Origin: Anaeromyces robustus
Taxonomy: Eukaryota; Neocallimastigomycota; Neocallimastigomycetes; Neocallimastigales; Neocallimastigaceae
DNA: 47,259 nt
Direction: 5' to 3'
Assembly (NCBI GenBank): GCA_002104895.1
Contig: MCFG01000183.1
Location: forward strand, 82,501-129,759
Position numbers and translations under genes: made by a program. The notes under the pieces were generated by a model. It worked only from the letters and a program-made list of their open reading frames with translations. It was not told the DNA's origin and did no database searches. Positions 46,961 to 47,259 of the stretch are shown one piece after another; positions within the stretch are counted from its first letter, which is position 1; the number at the start of each line of letters is the position of its first letter.

Positions 46961-47259
46961 AATCAATTTAAGAAAAAATTTTTATCAATAAAAAATTATA
47001 AAAAATTTAATAAAAATTTTATTTATTCAAAATTATATAGTCCAAACTTTAATAAATATAAAAATTTTAATAAAAATAATTATAGAAAATTTAATAATAA
47101 AAAATTTTATGAATCAAATTTTACATGTAAACAAAACAATTTAGTAGATTCAACGTTAAATAAATCCACAGATAATAGTCCAAATTACACCAAATTTCAG
47201 ATTTATATGAATTATGATAAAAACAACAAGAATATCAAAAATAAAAAGCCACATTTTAT

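Larger units (their letters stand above)
44015..47259 (+). mobile_element. Ty3/gypsy LTR retrotransposon, 5' part (continues beyond window)
   Basis: A putative 5' LTR starts at TGTCGCGAATATTAG (44015), with a short inverted repeat (TTAGTGGATTT / AAATTCACTAA) right inside. It carries a GC-richer patch (about 44265-44375) and a TATA word GTATAAATAAGG near 45052. It ends somewhere before 45340; the exact end is not resolved. Then come gag (45387-46448) and a protease region (from about 46610, LDSGSYCNFIS). The rest of pol lies outside. It cut into the chromovirus fossil and is younger than it. From the visible part it cannot be judged whole; the break count is low. Confidence 0.8.

Overview
The window looks like nuclear DNA of a very AT-rich fungus, most likely an anaerobic gut fungus (Neocallimastigomycota). 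The signs are long A/T-only intergenic stretches, hundreds of bases of (AAT)n and poly-T, short GT-AG introns with A/T-only interiors, a hevein-type chitin-binding module (CBM18) on a secreted enzyme, tandem gene families, and fungal-type Ty1/copia and Ty3/gypsy (chromovirus) fossils. No rRNA, functional tRNA or CRISPR array was seen.

Layout. (1) 1-2260, minus: 5' part of a metallophosphoesterase ending in CBM18 chitin-binding domains, three exons, running off the left edge. (2) 2261-5619: gene-free A/T-rich DNA with microsatellites, an 87-base hairpin and a decayed ~105-130 bp tandem repeat. (3) 5620-17210: a tandem segmental duplication carrying three minus-strand paralogues with the same N-terminal module and a coiled coil. 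Their C-termini differ: an H-type-lectin-like domain in the first, and a DUF5057/ThuA-like domain in the second (cut short by a recent nonsense change) and the third. The array also holds a 347-bp hAT-type MITE with an 8-bp target duplication. A decayed gene and a GC-rich repeat-like island follow. (4) 18928-23281, plus: a full-size ABCB (P-glycoprotein-like) transporter with three exons. (5) 25387-27000, plus: an intronless C2-TerD-TerD protein. (6) 28282-37046, minus: two tandem ten-exon M13 (neprilysin-like) secreted zinc peptidase genes. The second has lost the AG of one splice acceptor. Both share a TATA-containing promoter block. (7) 37370-47259: a graveyard of LTR elements. It has a minus-strand Ty1/copia fossil, a minus-strand chromodomain Ty3/gypsy fossil with two solo LTRs of another family nested in it, and a plus-strand Ty3/gypsy element that runs off the right edge.

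How the genes relate. The secreted enzymes (CBM18 phosphoesterase, M13 peptidases) fit an extracellular, cell-wall or rumen-facing role. The ABC transporter fits membrane export. The C2-TerD protein looks like a Ca2+-dependent intracellular membrane or stress protein. The three-paralogue array lacks signal peptides and swaps its C-terminal module; it is the least explained system here. Functional links between the blocks are inference only; there is no operon logic.
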